A DNA stretch of 64,000 nucleotides from Pseudomonas sp. Marseille-Q3773 (GTDB lineage: Bacteria; Pseudomonadota; Gammaproteobacteria; Pseudomonadales; Pseudomonadaceae): assembly GCF_916618955.1 (NCBI RefSeq), contig NZ_OU745390.1, positions 3,720,001 through 3,784,000 on the forward strand, given 5' to 3'. Numbering within the stretch: position 1 is the stretch's first letter; every line of letters begins with the position of its first letter. Shown one piece after another: positions 19,476 through 28,940 of this stretch. The notes beneath the pieces were generated by a model, which was not told where the DNA came from, made no database searches, and saw only the letters and a program-made list of their open reading frames with translations. A program made the translations under genes and the position numbers.

Positions 19476-20492
19476 TCAGAGCTTGATCTTGGCTTCGTGG
19501 GCCTGCTGGTCGGCGTGGTACGAAGAACGCACCAGCGGCCCCGAAGCAACGTTCTTGAAGCCCATCTTGTACCCTTCCTCGGCGAACCAGGCGAAGGTGT
19601 CCGGGTGGACGAAACGCTGCACCGGCAGGTGACTGCGCGATGGCTGCAGGTACTGGCCGAGGGTGAGCATGTCGATGTCATGCTCACGCATGCGCTGCAT
19701 CACTTCGATCACTTCGTCGTCGGTCTCGCCCAGCCCCAGCATCAGGCCCGACTTGGTTGGAACGTGCGGCACCAACTGCTTGAACTTCTGCAGCAGGTCC
19801 AGCGACCAGTCGTAGTCCGAACCCGGACGCGCGGCCTTGTACAGGCGCGGTACGGTCTCGAGGTTGTGGTTGAACACATCCGGCGGCTCTTGCGCGGTGA
19901 TCTCCAGGGCAACGTCCATGCGGCCACGGTAGTCCGGCACCAGGGTTTCCAGCTGCACGCCCGGCGAAAGCGCGCGGATTTCGCGGATGCAGTCAGCGAA
20001 GTGCTGGGCCCCGCCGTCGCGCAGGTCGTCGCGGTCCACCGAAGTGATCACCACATACTTCAGGCGCAGGTCGGCGATGGCGATGGCCAGGTTCTTCGGC
20101 TCATCCAGGTCCAGCGGCTTCGGCCGGCCATGACCCACGTCGCAGAACGGGCAGCGGCGGGTGCAGATGTCACCCATGATCATGAAGGTCGCGGTACCGC
20201 CGGAGAAGCACTCGCCCAGGTTCGGGCAGGATGCCTCTTCGCACACGCTATGCAGCTTGTGCTTGCGCAGCAGTTGCTTGATGCGGTCCACCTCGGGCGA
20301 GACCGGGATGCGCACGCGGATCCAGTCGGGCTTTTTCGGCAGCTCGTCGGTGGGGATGATCTTCACCGGGATGCGCGCCACCTTTTCGGCTCCACGCAAC
20401 TTGACCCCGGCTTCCACCTTCTTCGGCGCTGGGCGCGCGGTGGCATCCTGGGTAGGTATCAGGTTCGGCACGGCTTCTTGCACAGTTGTCAT
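19476..20492 (-). CDS. lipA: Lipoyl synthase
   Basis: LipA is a radical-SAM enzyme that inserts two sulfur atoms into protein-bound octanoate to make lipoyl groups for pyruvate and 2-oxoglutarate dehydrogenases and the glycine cleavage system. The 338-residue protein has both iron-sulfur signatures: the auxiliary cluster [12 protein letters not shown] and the radical-[13 protein letters not shown] basic N-terminal extension of about 60 residues precedes the core, as in other pseudomonads. It starts 2 bases after the lipB stop codon, so the two steps of the pathway are coupled. Confidence 0.98.
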   Translation of the reverse strand: MTTVQEAVPNLIPTQDATARPAPKKVEAGVKLRGAEKVARIPVKIIPTDELPKKPDWIRVRIPVSPEVDRIKQLLRKHKLHSVCEEASCPNLGECFSGGTATFMIMGDICTRRCPFCDVGHGRPKPLDLDEPKNLAIAIADLRLKYVVITSVDRDDLRDGGAQHFADCIREIRALSPGVQLETLVPDYRGRMDVALEITAQEPPDVFNHNLETVPRLYKAARPGSDYDWSLDLLQKFKQLVPHVPTKSGLMLGLGETDDEVIEVMQRMREHDIDMLTLGQYLQPSRSHLPVQRFVHPDTFAWFAEEGYKMGFKNVASGPLVRSSYHADQQAHEAKIKL

Positions 20493-20494
20493 AT

Positions 20495-21142
20495 TCAGTC
20501 GATTCCGCCCGTGAGGGTCGTCTGCTCAGCGTAGTCGAGGTGCTTGACCAGCTGTCCGCGCAGCCTTGTCCTGACCTCGTCGAGTTCGATCGGACCTGCC
20601 AGGTCGCGCAGCTGGGTCATCGCCAGCCCCGCATAGCCGCAGGGGTTGATTCGGCGGAATGGCGCAAGGTCCATGTCCACGTTCAGGGCAAGGCCGTGGA
20701 ACGAACGGCCATTGCGGATTCGCAGGCCGAGGGAGGCGATTTTCGCTCCGTCGACATAGACGCCCGGGGCATCGGGCTTGGCCGCAGCCTGGACATCATA
20801 ACTGGCGAGCAGGTCGATGAGGGTCTGCTCGATACGGCTGACCAGCTCACGCACGCCAAACCCCAGCCGACGCACATCCAGCAGCAAATAGGCCACCAGT
20901 TGCCCGGGGCCATGGTAGGTCACCTGGCCGCCGCGGTCGGTCTGCACTACCGGGATGTCGCCCGGCACCAACAGGTGCTCGGCCTTGCCGGCCTGGCCCT
21001 GGGTAAAGACTGCGGGGTGCTCGACCAGCCAGATTTCATCCTGGCTGTCCGGGCTGCGCTGCTCGGTGAAACGCCGCATGGCCTCCAGCACCGGTTCATA
21101 GGGCTGCAGGCCAAGCTCGCGGAAGCCGAGGCAGGCGGACAT
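20495..21142 (-). CDS. lipB: Octanoyl-ACP:protein N-octanoyltransferase
   Basis: LipB transfers octanoate from ACP to target lysines, the substrate step for LipA. The 215-residue protein shows [17 protein letters not shown] with the catalytic-pocket residues, the [11 protein letters not shown] segment, and the catalytic cysteine in [13 protein letters not shown]. Its ATG overlaps the ybeD stop codon by one base (TGATG). It belongs to the ybeD-lipB-lipA unit. Confidence 0.97.
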   Translation of the reverse strand: MSACLGFRELGLQPYEPVLEAMRRFTEQRSPDSQDEIWLVEHPAVFTQGQAGKAEHLLVPGDIPVVQTDRGGQVTYHGPGQLVAYLLLDVRRLGFGVRELVSRIEQTLIDLLASYDVQAAAKPDAPGVYVDGAKIASLGLRIRNGRSFHGLALNVDMDLAPFRRINPCGYAGLAMTQLRDLAGPIELDEVRTRLRGQLVKHLDYAEQTTLTGGID

Positions 21143-21417
21143 CAGAGCACCATTTTCACGATGCCGGTAGCGCGCAGGGCGCTGTTGATATCGTGCAGCT
21201 GGTTCTCGCTTTCGGCAACGATGTGCAGTTGCACGGTGGTGTACTTGCCTTCCTTGCTCTGGCGCTCGGCCAGCGTGGAAAGGTCGACCTTGGCGTGCTT
21301 GCTGAGGATCTCGATCACCGTGTCACGGAAACCGACCACGGTATCGCCGATGACCTTGATCGGGTAATCGTCGCAGGGGAATTCGATCTTGTGCGACTTG
21401 ACGTCTGGTTCGCTCAT
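21142..21417 (-). CDS. ybeD: DUF493 family protein YbeD
   Basis: A 91-residue cytoplasmic protein with an ACT-like alpha/beta fold, from the conserved family that sits beside lipB in many proteobacteria. The sequence shows [15 protein letters not shown] near the N-terminus and [19 protein letters not shown] near the middle, both typical. Its exact role is unknown; the neighbourhood suggests a link to lipoate metabolism or envelope homeostasis. It is translationally coupled to lipB. Confidence 0.92.
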   Translation of the reverse strand: MSEPDVKSHKIEFPCDDYPIKVIGDTVVGFRDTVIEILSKHAKVDLSTLAERQSKEGKYTTVQLHIVAESENQLHDINSALRATGIVKMVL

Positions 21418-21453
21418 GGCGGAAACGGCCTCGTAAGCCGTGGCAACAACAAC

Positions 21454-21476
21454 GCCCCCGCAGGATTCGCGGGGGC
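21454..21476 (-). terminator. Hairpin downstream of dacA
   Basis: Arms 21454-21461 (gcccccgc on plus) and 21469-21476 form an 8-bp GC stem. On the minus strand the sequence after it is gttgttgttgcc, a weak U-rich tail. It lies 15 bases past the dacA stop codon and probably limits read-through into ybeD-lipB-lipA. Confidence 0.6.
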
Positions 21477-21490
21477 ATGCAGGTCACGTA

Positions 21491-22651
21491 TCAGTTGAAC
21501 AACCCGTAGAAGAATAGACGGATGCTATCCCACATACGGCGGAAGAAACCACCTTCCTCGACGCCGTCGAGGGCGATCAGGTCGGCACTGTGAACCACTT
21601 TCTCGTCCAGTTTGACTTCCACTTTGCCGATCACGTCACCTTTGGCAATCGGTGCAGTGAGTTGAGGGTTCATGGTCATCGAAGCCTGCAGGCGTTTCAA
21701 TTGGCCTTTAGGCATGGTCATGGTCAGGTCTTCGGCCAGGCCGGCTTTCACTTCGCCGGTAGCACCTTTCCAGACTGGCGCCTTGGTCAGCTCGGTGCCC
21801 TTCTGGTAGAAGGTCTGGGTTTCGAAGAAGCGGAAGCCGTAGGTCAGCAGCTTCTGGGTCTCTGCTGCACGCGACTGCTCGCTGTTGGTGCCGAACACCA
21901 CGGCGATCAGGCGCTGGCCGTCGCGAACGGCGGAAGCCACCATGCAGTAGCCGGCTTCGTCGGTGTGGCCGGTCTTCAGGCCGTCGACCGTCTTGTCACG
22001 CCACAGCAGCAGGTTGCGGTTCGGCTGCTTGATGTTGTTCCAGAAGAATTCCTTCTGCGAATAGATGGCGTAGTGGGCCGGGTCGACATTGATGATCGCG
22101 CGGGCCAGGGTCGCCATGTCATGTGCCGACGAGTAGTGGTCCGGATGTGGCAGACCGGTCGGGTTCATGAAGTGGCTGTTGCTCATGCCCAGGTCGGCAG
22201 CCGTCTTGTTCATCATGTCGGCAAAGGCGTCTTCGCTGCCGGCGATGTGCTCGGCCAGGGCGACCGAGGCGTCGTTGCCGGACTGGATGATGATGCCGTG
22301 CAGCAGGTCGCTGACGGTCACCTGGCTGCCCACCTTGATGAACATGCGCGAACCGCCGGTACGCCAGGCGTTCTCGCTGACGGTAACCGGATCGTTTTCA
22401 CCGATCTGGCCGCGACGGATGTCCAGGGTGGCGATGTAGGCGGTCATCAGCTTGGTCAGGCTGGCTGGCGGCAGGCGCTCGTCACCGTTGTTCTCGACCA
22501 GCACGTTGCCGCTGGACGCGTCCATGAGTACGTAGGACTTGGCTGCCAGTTGCGGTGGTGCCGGCGTCATCTGCTCAGCCGCGAAGGCGGCCGGCGTGAT
22601 CATCAGCAGTACGGGCAGGCAAAGTCGTTTGGCAAGGTTGGTGATGTTCAT
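21491..22651 (-). CDS. dacA: D-alanyl-D-alanine carboxypeptidase (PBP5/PBP6 type)
   Basis: A low-molecular-mass penicillin-binding protein of 386 residues that trims the terminal D-Ala of pentapeptides in the periplasm. It has a signal peptide (cleavage near residue 25), the catalytic SLTK (Ser64, Lys67), SGN (124-126) and KTG (226-228) motifs, a C-terminal PBP5 beta domain (about 280-370), and an amphipathic C-terminal anchor (MWDSIRLFFYGLFN). It follows rlpA but a long REP palindrome and about 270 bases separate them. Confidence 0.97.
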   Translation of the reverse strand: MNITNLAKRLCLPVLLMITPAAFAAEQMTPAPPQLAAKSYVLMDASSGNVLVENNGDERLPPASLTKLMTAYIATLDIRRGQIGENDPVTVSENAWRTGGSRMFIKVGSQVTVSDLLHGIIIQSGNDASVALAEHIAGSEDAFADMMNKTAADLGMSNSHFMNPTGLPHPDHYSSAHDMATLARAIINVDPAHYAIYSQKEFFWNNIKQPNRNLLLWRDKTVDGLKTGHTDEAGYCMVASAVRDGQRLIAVVFGTNSEQSRAAETQKLLTYGFRFFETQTFYQKGTELTKAPVWKGATGEVKAGLAEDLTMTMPKGQLKRLQASMTMNPQLTAPIAKGDVIGKVEVKLDEKVVHSADLIALDGVEEGGFFRRMWDSIRLFFYGLFN

Positions 22652-22839
22652 CCGTCTCTCGAAAATCGCTAATGGTCTGAATTTCCCTGGGCAAGAATCA
22701 TGTGCCCAGCGCCAGTCAGTCTAGTTTTGTGGCCATAGGCCTGGCCCGGCAAAATGCGGCGTTATGTCGCTGCGGGCAAAAGCCGACATTGTACATGCCT
22801 GCGCCCGGCAATTCATGACAAAACCGACAGTTTGGTGTT

Positions 22840-22918
22840 GCCTTCTTCGCGGGCACGCCCGCTCCCACAGGGTTTCGCATGCCCCTGTGGGAGCGGGCGT
22901 GCCCGCGAAGAAGGCAAC
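22840..22918. repeat. Near-perfect REP palindrome
   Basis: Arms 22840-22874 and 22884-22918 match over about 35 bases with essentially no mismatch (gcgggcacgcccgctcccac core), separated by a loop of about 9 bases. It is the most perfect REP pair in the window and begins 4 bases beyond the rlpA stop codon, upstream of dacA. A stem this long could stabilise the rlpA 3' end or bind gyrase or IHF, as reported for BIME-type elements in other bacteria. Confidence 0.9.
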
Positions 22919-22922
22919 GCGG

Positions 22923-23924
22923 TCAGTCAGCTGTGACCAGCTTGGCCTGCCCCAGGTTCGCCAGGCGGATGCTGTCCTGCGCCTGCTGGATCTCGCCCTG
23001 GCTGCGGATCGGTCCCAGGCGCACGCGGTGCAAGGTCTGCTGGTTGCGCACGATCGAACTGATGAATACCGGCGCACTCACCATGCTGCTGAGCTTGGAG
23101 CGCAGCAGTTCGGCGGCGTCCGGGTTGGCGAAGGCGCCCACCTGCAGGAAGCTGCCGCCACTGTTGCCCGGCACGTTGTTGCCGCCCACCTGCACCGGCA
23201 CCACCGGTGCCGCGTGCTGTTGCGGTGGCGGGGTCCATTGCTCGACGCGCCCGGTGCTGGCCGGGATCGCCTGGGTCTGGGCCACTTGCGGCTCTTTCAG
23301 CACCATTGGCGGCGTCTGGCCACGCTGCGCCCACCATTGCTGCGGGTCGATGCCCTCGACACGTACGTGCGCAGTGCCGATCTCGGCGTAACCGAGCTTT
23401 TTCGCCGCGGCGTAGGACAGGTCGATGATGCGATCGGAATAGAACGGCCCACGGTCGTTCACCCGCAGGATCACGCTGCGGCCGTTGGCCAGGTTGGTTA
23501 CCCGCACGTAGGCCGGCAGCGGCAGGGTCTTGTGCGCCGCGCTCATGCCGTACAGGTCGTAGAGCTCGCCGTTGGCGGTGTTCTGGCCGTGGAACTTGGT
23601 GCCATACCACGACGCAGTCCCCTCGGCGCGATAGTTGCGCGCGTCCTGCATCGGGTAGTAGGTCTTGCCCAGCACCGTGTAGGGGTTGGCCTTGTAGTTG
23701 CCGGTATGCACGGTCGGCGTGGCATCGGGGATCTTGCTCACATCCACGTCCCACCACGGCGCGCCGTCCTTGTGCGCCCGGTTGATGTCCAGGCCGGGCT
23801 GGGTGCGCACTACATTACCGCTGCCTTGCTGGGCCGGGCGATTGGATGAACAACTGGCCAGCAGCACGCCAACGGTGATGCAGGTCAGCAGCTTGAAAGC
23901 GTTGGTAGAGAAGATTGCGCGCAT
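22923..23924 (-). CDS. rlpA: Septal lytic transglycosylase RlpA
   Basis: RlpA is an outer-membrane lipoprotein which in P. aeruginosa cleaves denuded glycan strands at the septum. The 333-residue product has a lipobox (LLASC, Cys25), a double-psi beta-barrel domain (about 90-190; AEGTASWYGTKFHGQ..NGELYD, RVNDRGPFYSDRIIDLS) and a C-terminal SPOR domain (about 255-330; GGSFLQVGAFANPDAAELL) that targets denuded peptidoglycan. Its ATG overlaps the mltB stop codon by one base, so the two murein hydrolases are made together. Confidence 0.96.
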   Translation of the reverse strand: MRAIFSTNAFKLLTCITVGVLLASCSSNRPAQQGSGNVVRTQPGLDINRAHKDGAPWWDVDVSKIPDATPTVHTGNYKANPYTVLGKTYYPMQDARNYRAEGTASWYGTKFHGQNTANGELYDLYGMSAAHKTLPLPAYVRVTNLANGRSVILRVNDRGPFYSDRIIDLSYAAAKKLGYAEIGTAHVRVEGIDPQQWWAQRGQTPPMVLKEPQVAQTQAIPASTGRVEQWTPPPQQHAAPVVPVQVGGNNVPGNSGGSFLQVGAFANPDAAELLRSKLSSMVSAPVFISSIVRNQQTLHRVRLGPIRSQGEIQQAQDSIRLANLGQAKLVTAD

Positions 23925-24934
23925 TACTTGACGCCCCGTGCTTGAACCAGCTGTTCCGATAGCTGATGCACCGCCATGGCATACATCACGCTGCGGTTGT
24001 AGCGAGTGATCGCGTAGAAGTTCTTCAGGCCCATCCAGTATTCGGGGCCATTGTCGCCCTCGAGCCGGAAGGCAGTAACCGGCAGATCATCGCGCAACGA
24101 ATCATGAACCGACCAGCCAAGCGCGCGCAACTCCCCTACCGTCTTCACCGGCTCGATGCCGGTGGTCAGGCCTTCGTCGGCCCGCCCACCGTCGACCCAG
24201 GCGCGGCTGACCACGCCTTCGCCGGCCACCCAGCCATGGCGCTTGAAGTAGCTGGCAACGCTGCCGATGGCATCGTCCGGGTTGTTCCAGATATTGATGT
24301 GGCCGTCGCCGTCGAAGTCCACCGCAAAGTTGCGGAAGCTGCTCGGCATGAACTGTGGCAAGCCCATGGCGCCGGCGTAGGAGCCTTTGAGCGTCAACGG
24401 GTCGAGTTGCTCCTCACGTGACAGCAGCAGGAACTCGCGCAGCTCCTTGCGGAAGAACTCGGCCCGTGGCGGGTAATCGAAGCCCAGGGTCGACAGGGCG
24501 TCGATCACCCGGTAGTTGCCGGTGTTACGACCGAAGAAGGTTTCCACGCCAATGATCGCGACGATGTACTGCGCCGGCACGCCGTATTCCTGCTCGGCAC
24601 GGGCCAGTGCCGCCTCATGCTGGCGCCAGAAATCCACACCACGGGCGATGCGCGCGTCGGTGATGAACATCGGCCGGTAGTCCTTCCACGGCTTTACCCG
24701 TTCGGCCGGGCGCGAAATGGCATCGAGGATCGACTGCTTGCGTTGCACCTCACCGAATACGGCCATCAGCTGTTCAGGGGCAAAACCATAGTCACGGCTC
24801 ATTTCGCCAACGAACTGGGCCACCTGCGGCGAGTCCCGATAATCGCCGGCGTGGGCCAGCTGTACAGCGCCGAACAGGCCCACCGCGCCGATCCACGGCG
24901 CACAACGGGCAGCCCAGTTACGCACTGCTTGCAT
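23924..24934 (-). CDS. mltB: Membrane-bound lytic transglycosylase B
   Basis: A GH103 lytic transglycosylase of 336 residues with catalytic Glu in GVETFFGRNTG, the motifs GSYAGAMGLPQFMPSS and VDFDGDGHINIW, and no peptidoglycan-binding domain. The N-terminus has a signal-like hydrophobic segment (WIGAVGLFGAVQLAHA) without a lipobox cysteine at the right place, so it is more likely soluble periplasmic than a lipoprotein. The ATG at 24934 was chosen for the AAGGTGA upstream; in-frame starts lie further up inside the end of rodA. Confidence 0.92.
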   Translation of the reverse strand: MQAVRNWAARCAPWIGAVGLFGAVQLAHAGDYRDSPQVAQFVGEMSRDYGFAPEQLMAVFGEVQRKQSILDAISRPAERVKPWKDYRPMFITDARIARGVDFWRQHEAALARAEQEYGVPAQYIVAIIGVETFFGRNTGNYRVIDALSTLGFDYPPRAEFFRKELREFLLLSREEQLDPLTLKGSYAGAMGLPQFMPSSFRNFAVDFDGDGHINIWNNPDDAIGSVASYFKRHGWVAGEGVVSRAWVDGGRADEGLTTGIEPVKTVGELRALGWSVHDSLRDDLPVTAFRLEGDNGPEYWMGLKNFYAITRYNRSVMYAMAVHQLSEQLVQARGVK

Positions 24935-24951
24935 GAAATTCTTCACCTTAT

Positions 24952-26094
24952 TCAAACCTGTGCGATCCATTTGCGGTGCGTATGGATCGACATCAGAACG
25001 CCAAACGCTGACAGCAGCGTCACCAACGAAGTTCCGCCATAGCTGATGAAGGGCAGCGGCACGCCCACCACAGGCAGAAGGCCGCTGACCATCCCAATAT
25101 TGACGAACACATATACAAAGAAGGTCATGGTCAGGCTGCCGGCCAGCAGCTTGCCAAACAGGGTCTGGGCCTGGGCAGTGATCATCAGGCCACGGCCGAT
25201 CAGCAGCAGGTAGACGATCAGCAACAGGCAGATGCCGACCAGGCCGAATTCCTCACCGAGCACGGCAATGATGAAGTCGGTGTGGCTTTCCGGCAGGAAG
25301 TCCAGGTGCGACTGGGTACCCAGCAGCCAGCCCTTGCCGAACACGCCGCCCGAGCCGATCGCCGCCTTGGACTGGATGATGTTCCAGCCGGTGCCCAACG
25401 GGTCGCTTTCCGGATCGAGGAAGGTCAGGACCCGCTGTTTCTGGTAGTCGTGCATGACGAAGAACCACATCGCCACCGCCACCGGAACCGCTGCTGCCAG
25501 CACGCTGAGGATCCAGCGCCAGCGCAGCCCGCCCATGAACAGCACGAAGGCACCGGAGGCGAGAATCAGCAGCGCGGTGCCCAGGTCGGGTTGGCGCACG
25601 ATGAGGATGAACGGCACGCCAATCAGCACCAGGCTGATCGCCACGTGTTTGAGATGCGGCGGCAAGGTGCGCTTGGACAGGTACCAGGCGATGGTCGCCG
25701 GCATGATGATCTTCATGAACTCGGAGGGCTGGAAGCGGATCACCCCGGGGATGTTGATCCAGCGCGTGGCGCCCATGGCGTTGTGGCCCATCACGTCCAC
25801 CACCACCAGCAGCATCACCCCGACCAGGTAGGCCAGCGGCACCCAGCGTGCCATGAACCGAGGCTCCAGCTGGGCAATGACGAACATCGAAGCGAGGCCG
25901 ATGCCGAACGAGGTGGCCTGCTTGAGCAGCAGGTCCCAGTTCTTGCCGCTGGCCGAGTACAGCACGAACAGGCTGCCCGCCGCGAGGGTCAGCAGAATGA
26001 CCAGCAGAGGACCGTCGACATGGATGCGCTGCAGAAAGCTGGCGCGCCGACGCATCACATCCTCGCTGGAGAGCATGCGGTCGAAATTGTTCAT
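24952..26094 (-). CDS. rodA: Peptidoglycan glycosyltransferase RodA
   Basis: RodA is the SEDS-family polymerase that makes glycan strands for cell elongation in complex with PBP2. The protein (380 residues) has about ten membrane helices and the conserved signatures FQPSEFMKI, QPDLGTALLI, GWNIIQSKAAIGSGG and LPFISYGGTS. The ATG at 26094 overlaps the mrdA stop codon by one base (TGATG), so enzyme partners are translationally coupled. A GTG one codon earlier is an alternative. Confidence 0.97.
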   Translation of the reverse strand: MNNFDRMLSSEDVMRRRASFLQRIHVDGPLLVILLTLAAGSLFVLYSASGKNWDLLLKQATSFGIGLASMFVIAQLEPRFMARWVPLAYLVGVMLLVVVDVMGHNAMGATRWINIPGVIRFQPSEFMKIIMPATIAWYLSKRTLPPHLKHVAISLVLIGVPFILIVRQPDLGTALLILASGAFVLFMGGLRWRWILSVLAAAVPVAVAMWFFVMHDYQKQRVLTFLDPESDPLGTGWNIIQSKAAIGSGGVFGKGWLLGTQSHLDFLPESHTDFIIAVLGEEFGLVGICLLLIVYLLLIGRGLMITAQAQTLFGKLLAGSLTMTFFVYVFVNIGMVSGLLPVVGVPLPFISYGGTSLVTLLSAFGVLMSIHTHRKWIAQV

Positions 26095-27983
26095 CACAGG
26101 GCGGATTCCTGGGTAACGGTGGCGGGCGCGAACTCGGGCTTGAGCCGGCCGTTTTCGTCGAGCAACCAGGCGTCCATCACCTGACGTACCACCGGTGCGG
26201 CGACGCCCGAGCCCGACTCACCGTTCTCGACCATTACCGATACCACGATCTTCGGATCGTCGGCCGGGGCAAAGGCGACGAACAGGGCATGGTCGCGGTG
26301 GCGCTCCTGGAGCTTGTTGCGGTCGTATTTCTCGCCCTGCTTGATCGCCACCACCTGGGCGGTACCGCTCTTGCCGGCGATGCGGTACTGCGCACCGATG
26401 GCCGCCTTGCGCGCGGTACCGCGGGCGTTGTGCATCACCTGCTCCATGCCATGGGTGACCTTGGCCCAGTCGGACTTGTCACGCAGCACGATGTTGTCCA
26501 TGGGGTTTTCGTCCACTGGCGGCTGGCCTTCGATGGTCTTGGCCAGGTGCGGGCGGTTCCACACCCCCTTGTTGGCGATCAGCGCGGTGGCCTGGGCCAG
26601 TTGCAGCGGCGTGGCCTGCATGTAGCCCTGGCCGATACCAAGAATCAGGGTTTCGCCGGGGAACCAGGCCTGACGGCGGGTGGCGCGCTTCCATTCACGC
26701 GACGGCATGAGCCCGGCGGATTCCTCGAACATGTCCAGGGACACCCGCTGGCCGATGCCGAACTTGTTCATGTAGCTGGACAACCGGTCGATGCCCATCT
26801 TGTGCGCCAGGTCGTAGAAGTAGGTGTCGTTGGAGCGCATGATCGCGGTGTCCAGGTCGACCCAGCCATCGCCGGTGCGGTTCCAGTTACGGTACTTGTG
26901 GTCGTAGTTCGGCAGTTGGTAATAGCCCGGGTCGAACACCCGGCTACCGGCATTCACCACGCCACTGTCCAGGCCGGCAATGGCCACGGCCGGCTTGATT
27001 GTCGAACCCGGCGGGTACAAGCCGCGCAGCACGCGGTTGAACAGCGGCCGGTCGATCGAGTCGCGCAGCTCGGCATAGGCCTTGAAACCAATGCCGGTGA
27101 CGAACAGGTTGGGGTCGAAGCTGGGCTGGCTGACCATTGCAAGCACTTCGCCAGTACGCGGATCGAGCGCCACCACTGCACCGCGCCGGCCACCCAGGGC
27201 AGCCTCTGCGGCTTCCTGCAGCTTGATGTCGAGGCTCAGCACGATGTCCTTGCCCGGTTTCGGGTCGGTACGCTTGAGCACGCGCAACACGCGGCCACGG
27301 GCGTTGGTCTCCACTTCCTCGTAGCCGACCTGGCCGTGCAGGGCGTCTTCATAGAACCGCTCGATGCCGGTCTTGCCAATGTGGTGGGTGCCGCTGTAGT
27401 TCACCGGGTCGAGCGTTTTCAGCTCCTTCTCGTTGATCCGCCCCACGTACCCCACCGAATGCGCAAAGTGCGCGCCTTGGGGGTAATGCCGCACCAACTG
27501 GGCCACCACTTCCACACCCGGCAGGCGGAACTGGTTCACGGCTACGCGGGCGATCTGCTCTTCGTTGAGCTCGAACAGGATCGGCACCGGCTCGAACGGC
27601 CGGCGGCCCTGGCGCATGCGCTTTTCGAACAGGGCGCGGTCGTCGGGGGTCAGCTCCAGCACTTCGACAATGTTATCCAGCACTTCCTGCCAGTTACCCG
27701 CACGTTCGCGAGTTACGGACAGGCTGAAGCTGGGACGGTTGTCGGCAACGATCACCCCGTTACGGTCGAAGATCAGCCCGCGGGTCGGCGGGATCGGCTG
27801 CACATGCACCCGGTTGTTCTCCGAGAGTGTCGAGTGGTAGTCGTACTGGATGATCTGCAGGTAATACAGCCGCGCGATCAGCACGCAGACAAGCAGGACG
27901 ATCGCCACTGCGCCGACCACGACGCGGTTGCGCACCAGGCGGGCGTCTTTCTCGTGGTCCTTGAGACGGATCGGCTGCGACAT
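26094..27983 (-). CDS. mrdA: Penicillin-binding protein 2
   Basis: PBP2 is the class B transpeptidase of the elongasome. The 629-residue protein has one N-terminal membrane helix (about 21-43), a pedestal/dimerisation domain with the RGLIFDRNG motif, and a transpeptidase domain with STIK (Ser327, Lys330), SND and KSGTAQV. Next to rodA, mltB, rlpA and dacA it forms a cell-wall elongation and remodelling block. It starts 16 bases after the rlmH stop codon. Confidence 0.98.
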   Translation of the reverse strand: MSQPIRLKDHEKDARLVRNRVVVGAVAIVLLVCVLIARLYYLQIIQYDYHSTLSENNRVHVQPIPPTRGLIFDRNGVIVADNRPSFSLSVTRERAGNWQEVLDNIVEVLELTPDDRALFEKRMRQGRRPFEPVPILFELNEEQIARVAVNQFRLPGVEVVAQLVRHYPQGAHFAHSVGYVGRINEKELKTLDPVNYSGTHHIGKTGIERFYEDALHGQVGYEEVETNARGRVLRVLKRTDPKPGKDIVLSLDIKLQEAAEAALGGRRGAVVALDPRTGEVLAMVSQPSFDPNLFVTGIGFKAYAELRDSIDRPLFNRVLRGLYPPGSTIKPAVAIAGLDSGVVNAGSRVFDPGYYQLPNYDHKYRNWNRTGDGWVDLDTAIMRSNDTYFYDLAHKMGIDRLSSYMNKFGIGQRVSLDMFEESAGLMPSREWKRATRRQAWFPGETLILGIGQGYMQATPLQLAQATALIANKGVWNRPHLAKTIEGQPPVDENPMDNIVLRDKSDWAKVTHGMEQVMHNARGTARKAAIGAQYRIAGKSGTAQVVAIKQGEKYDRNKLQERHRDHALFVAFAPADDPKIVVSVMVENGESGSGVAAPVVRQVMDAWLLDENGRLKPEFAPATVTQESAL

Positions 27984-27999
27984 CGGGCTGCTTACAGGT

Positions 28000-28467
28000 T
28001 CATTTGTGGTAAGGATGCCCGGACAACACGGTCCAGGCGCGGTAGATCTGCTCGCCGATGAGTATCCTTACCAACGGGTGCGGCAGGGTCAATGGCGACA
28101 GCGACCAGCGTTGCTCGGCGCGTGCACAGACCTCAGGCGCCAGGCCCTCCGGGCCGCCCACCATCAAATTCACCGTGCGCGCGTCCAGGCGCCAGCGGTC
28201 CAGCTCGGTCGCCAGTTGCTCTGTACTCCAGGGCTTGCCATGGACTTCGAGAGTGACGATGCGCTCCCCCGGCTGAACCTTGCTCAGCATGGCCTCGCCC
28301 TCCTGACGAATCAGGCGGGCGACATCGGCATTCTTGCCACGGGTATTCAGCGGAATTTCCACCAGCTCCAGCGACAGCTCGGCGGGCAGGCGCTTGGCAT
28401 ACTCATGCCAGCCCTCCTCAACCCACTTCGGCATGCGCGAGCCGACCGCGATCAGGCGCAGACGCAC
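28000..28467 (-). CDS. rlmH: 23S rRNA pseudouridine-1915 N3-methyltransferase
   Basis: RlmH is a SPOUT-family methyltransferase of 155 residues that modifies pseudouridine 1915 in helix 69 of 23S rRNA in assembled ribosomes. The knot region shows [12 protein letters not shown] and the C-terminal [24 protein letters not shown] motif. Translation starts at a GTG (28467), with AAGGA upstream; this gives the exact family length. It lies between rsfS and mrdA, as in most gammaproteobacteria. Confidence 0.97.
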   Translation of the reverse strand: MRLRLIAVGSRMPKWVEEGWHEYAKRLPAELSLELVEIPLNTRGKNADVARLIRQEGEAMLSKVQPGERIVTLEVHGKPWSTEQLATELDRWRLDARTVNLMVGGPEGLAPEVCARAEQRWSLSPLTLPHPLVRILIGEQIYRAWTVLSGHPYHK

Positions 28468-28477
28468 AGCGCTTTCC

Positions 28478-28897
28478 TTATTCCCGGTCCTTGAGCTTTT
28501 CGGAGTACTCGTGGGCCTGGTCAGGGCTGTGGTGCTTGCCATCAGCGGCACGGCTTTGCTCGGCACCTTGCCACAGGCGTTCCAGGTCGTAGAACTGGCG
28601 GGCAGCGGCGGTCATCATGTGCACGATCACATCGTTCAGGTCCAGCAACACCCAGTCGCTGTCGCCCTTGCCTTCCTCGCCCAGTGGCTGGGCGCCCTTG
28701 GCCTTGACCGCTTCGCGAACTTTTTCCAGCATCGCGTTGATCTGGCGGTTGGAGGTACCGGTGGCAATGATCATGTAATCGGTCAGGCTGTGCTTGTCGC
28801 GCACGTCGATGACCTGGATGTCCTGGGCCTTGACGTCTTCCAGCGCTGCCTTGGTCAGGGCGACCAGTTCTTCGCCGTGGATTTTCTGCTTGGTCAT
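28478..28897 (-). CDS. rsfS: Ribosomal silencing factor RsfS
   Basis: RsfS binds ribosomal protein uL14 and blocks subunit joining in nutrient limitation. The protein of 139 residues contains the family motifs [24 protein letters not shown] (split here as known: the [14 protein letters not shown] segment) and [15 protein letters not shown], then a polar, probably disordered tail of about 30 residues. The ATG at 28897 ([11 protein letters not shown]) was preferred over one five codons upstream. It lies between nadD and rlmH. Confidence 0.95.
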   Translation of the reverse strand: MTKQKIHGEELVALTKAALEDVKAQDIQVIDVRDKHSLTDYMIIATGTSNRQINAMLEKVREAVKAKGAQPLGEEGKGDSDWVLLDLNDVIVHMMTAAARQFYDLERLWQGAEQSRAADGKHHSPDQAHEYSEKLKDRE

Positions 28898-28940
28898 ATA
28901 AAACTCGTTCAACTCGTTGGATGAGGCGCCAGAGGCGCCG

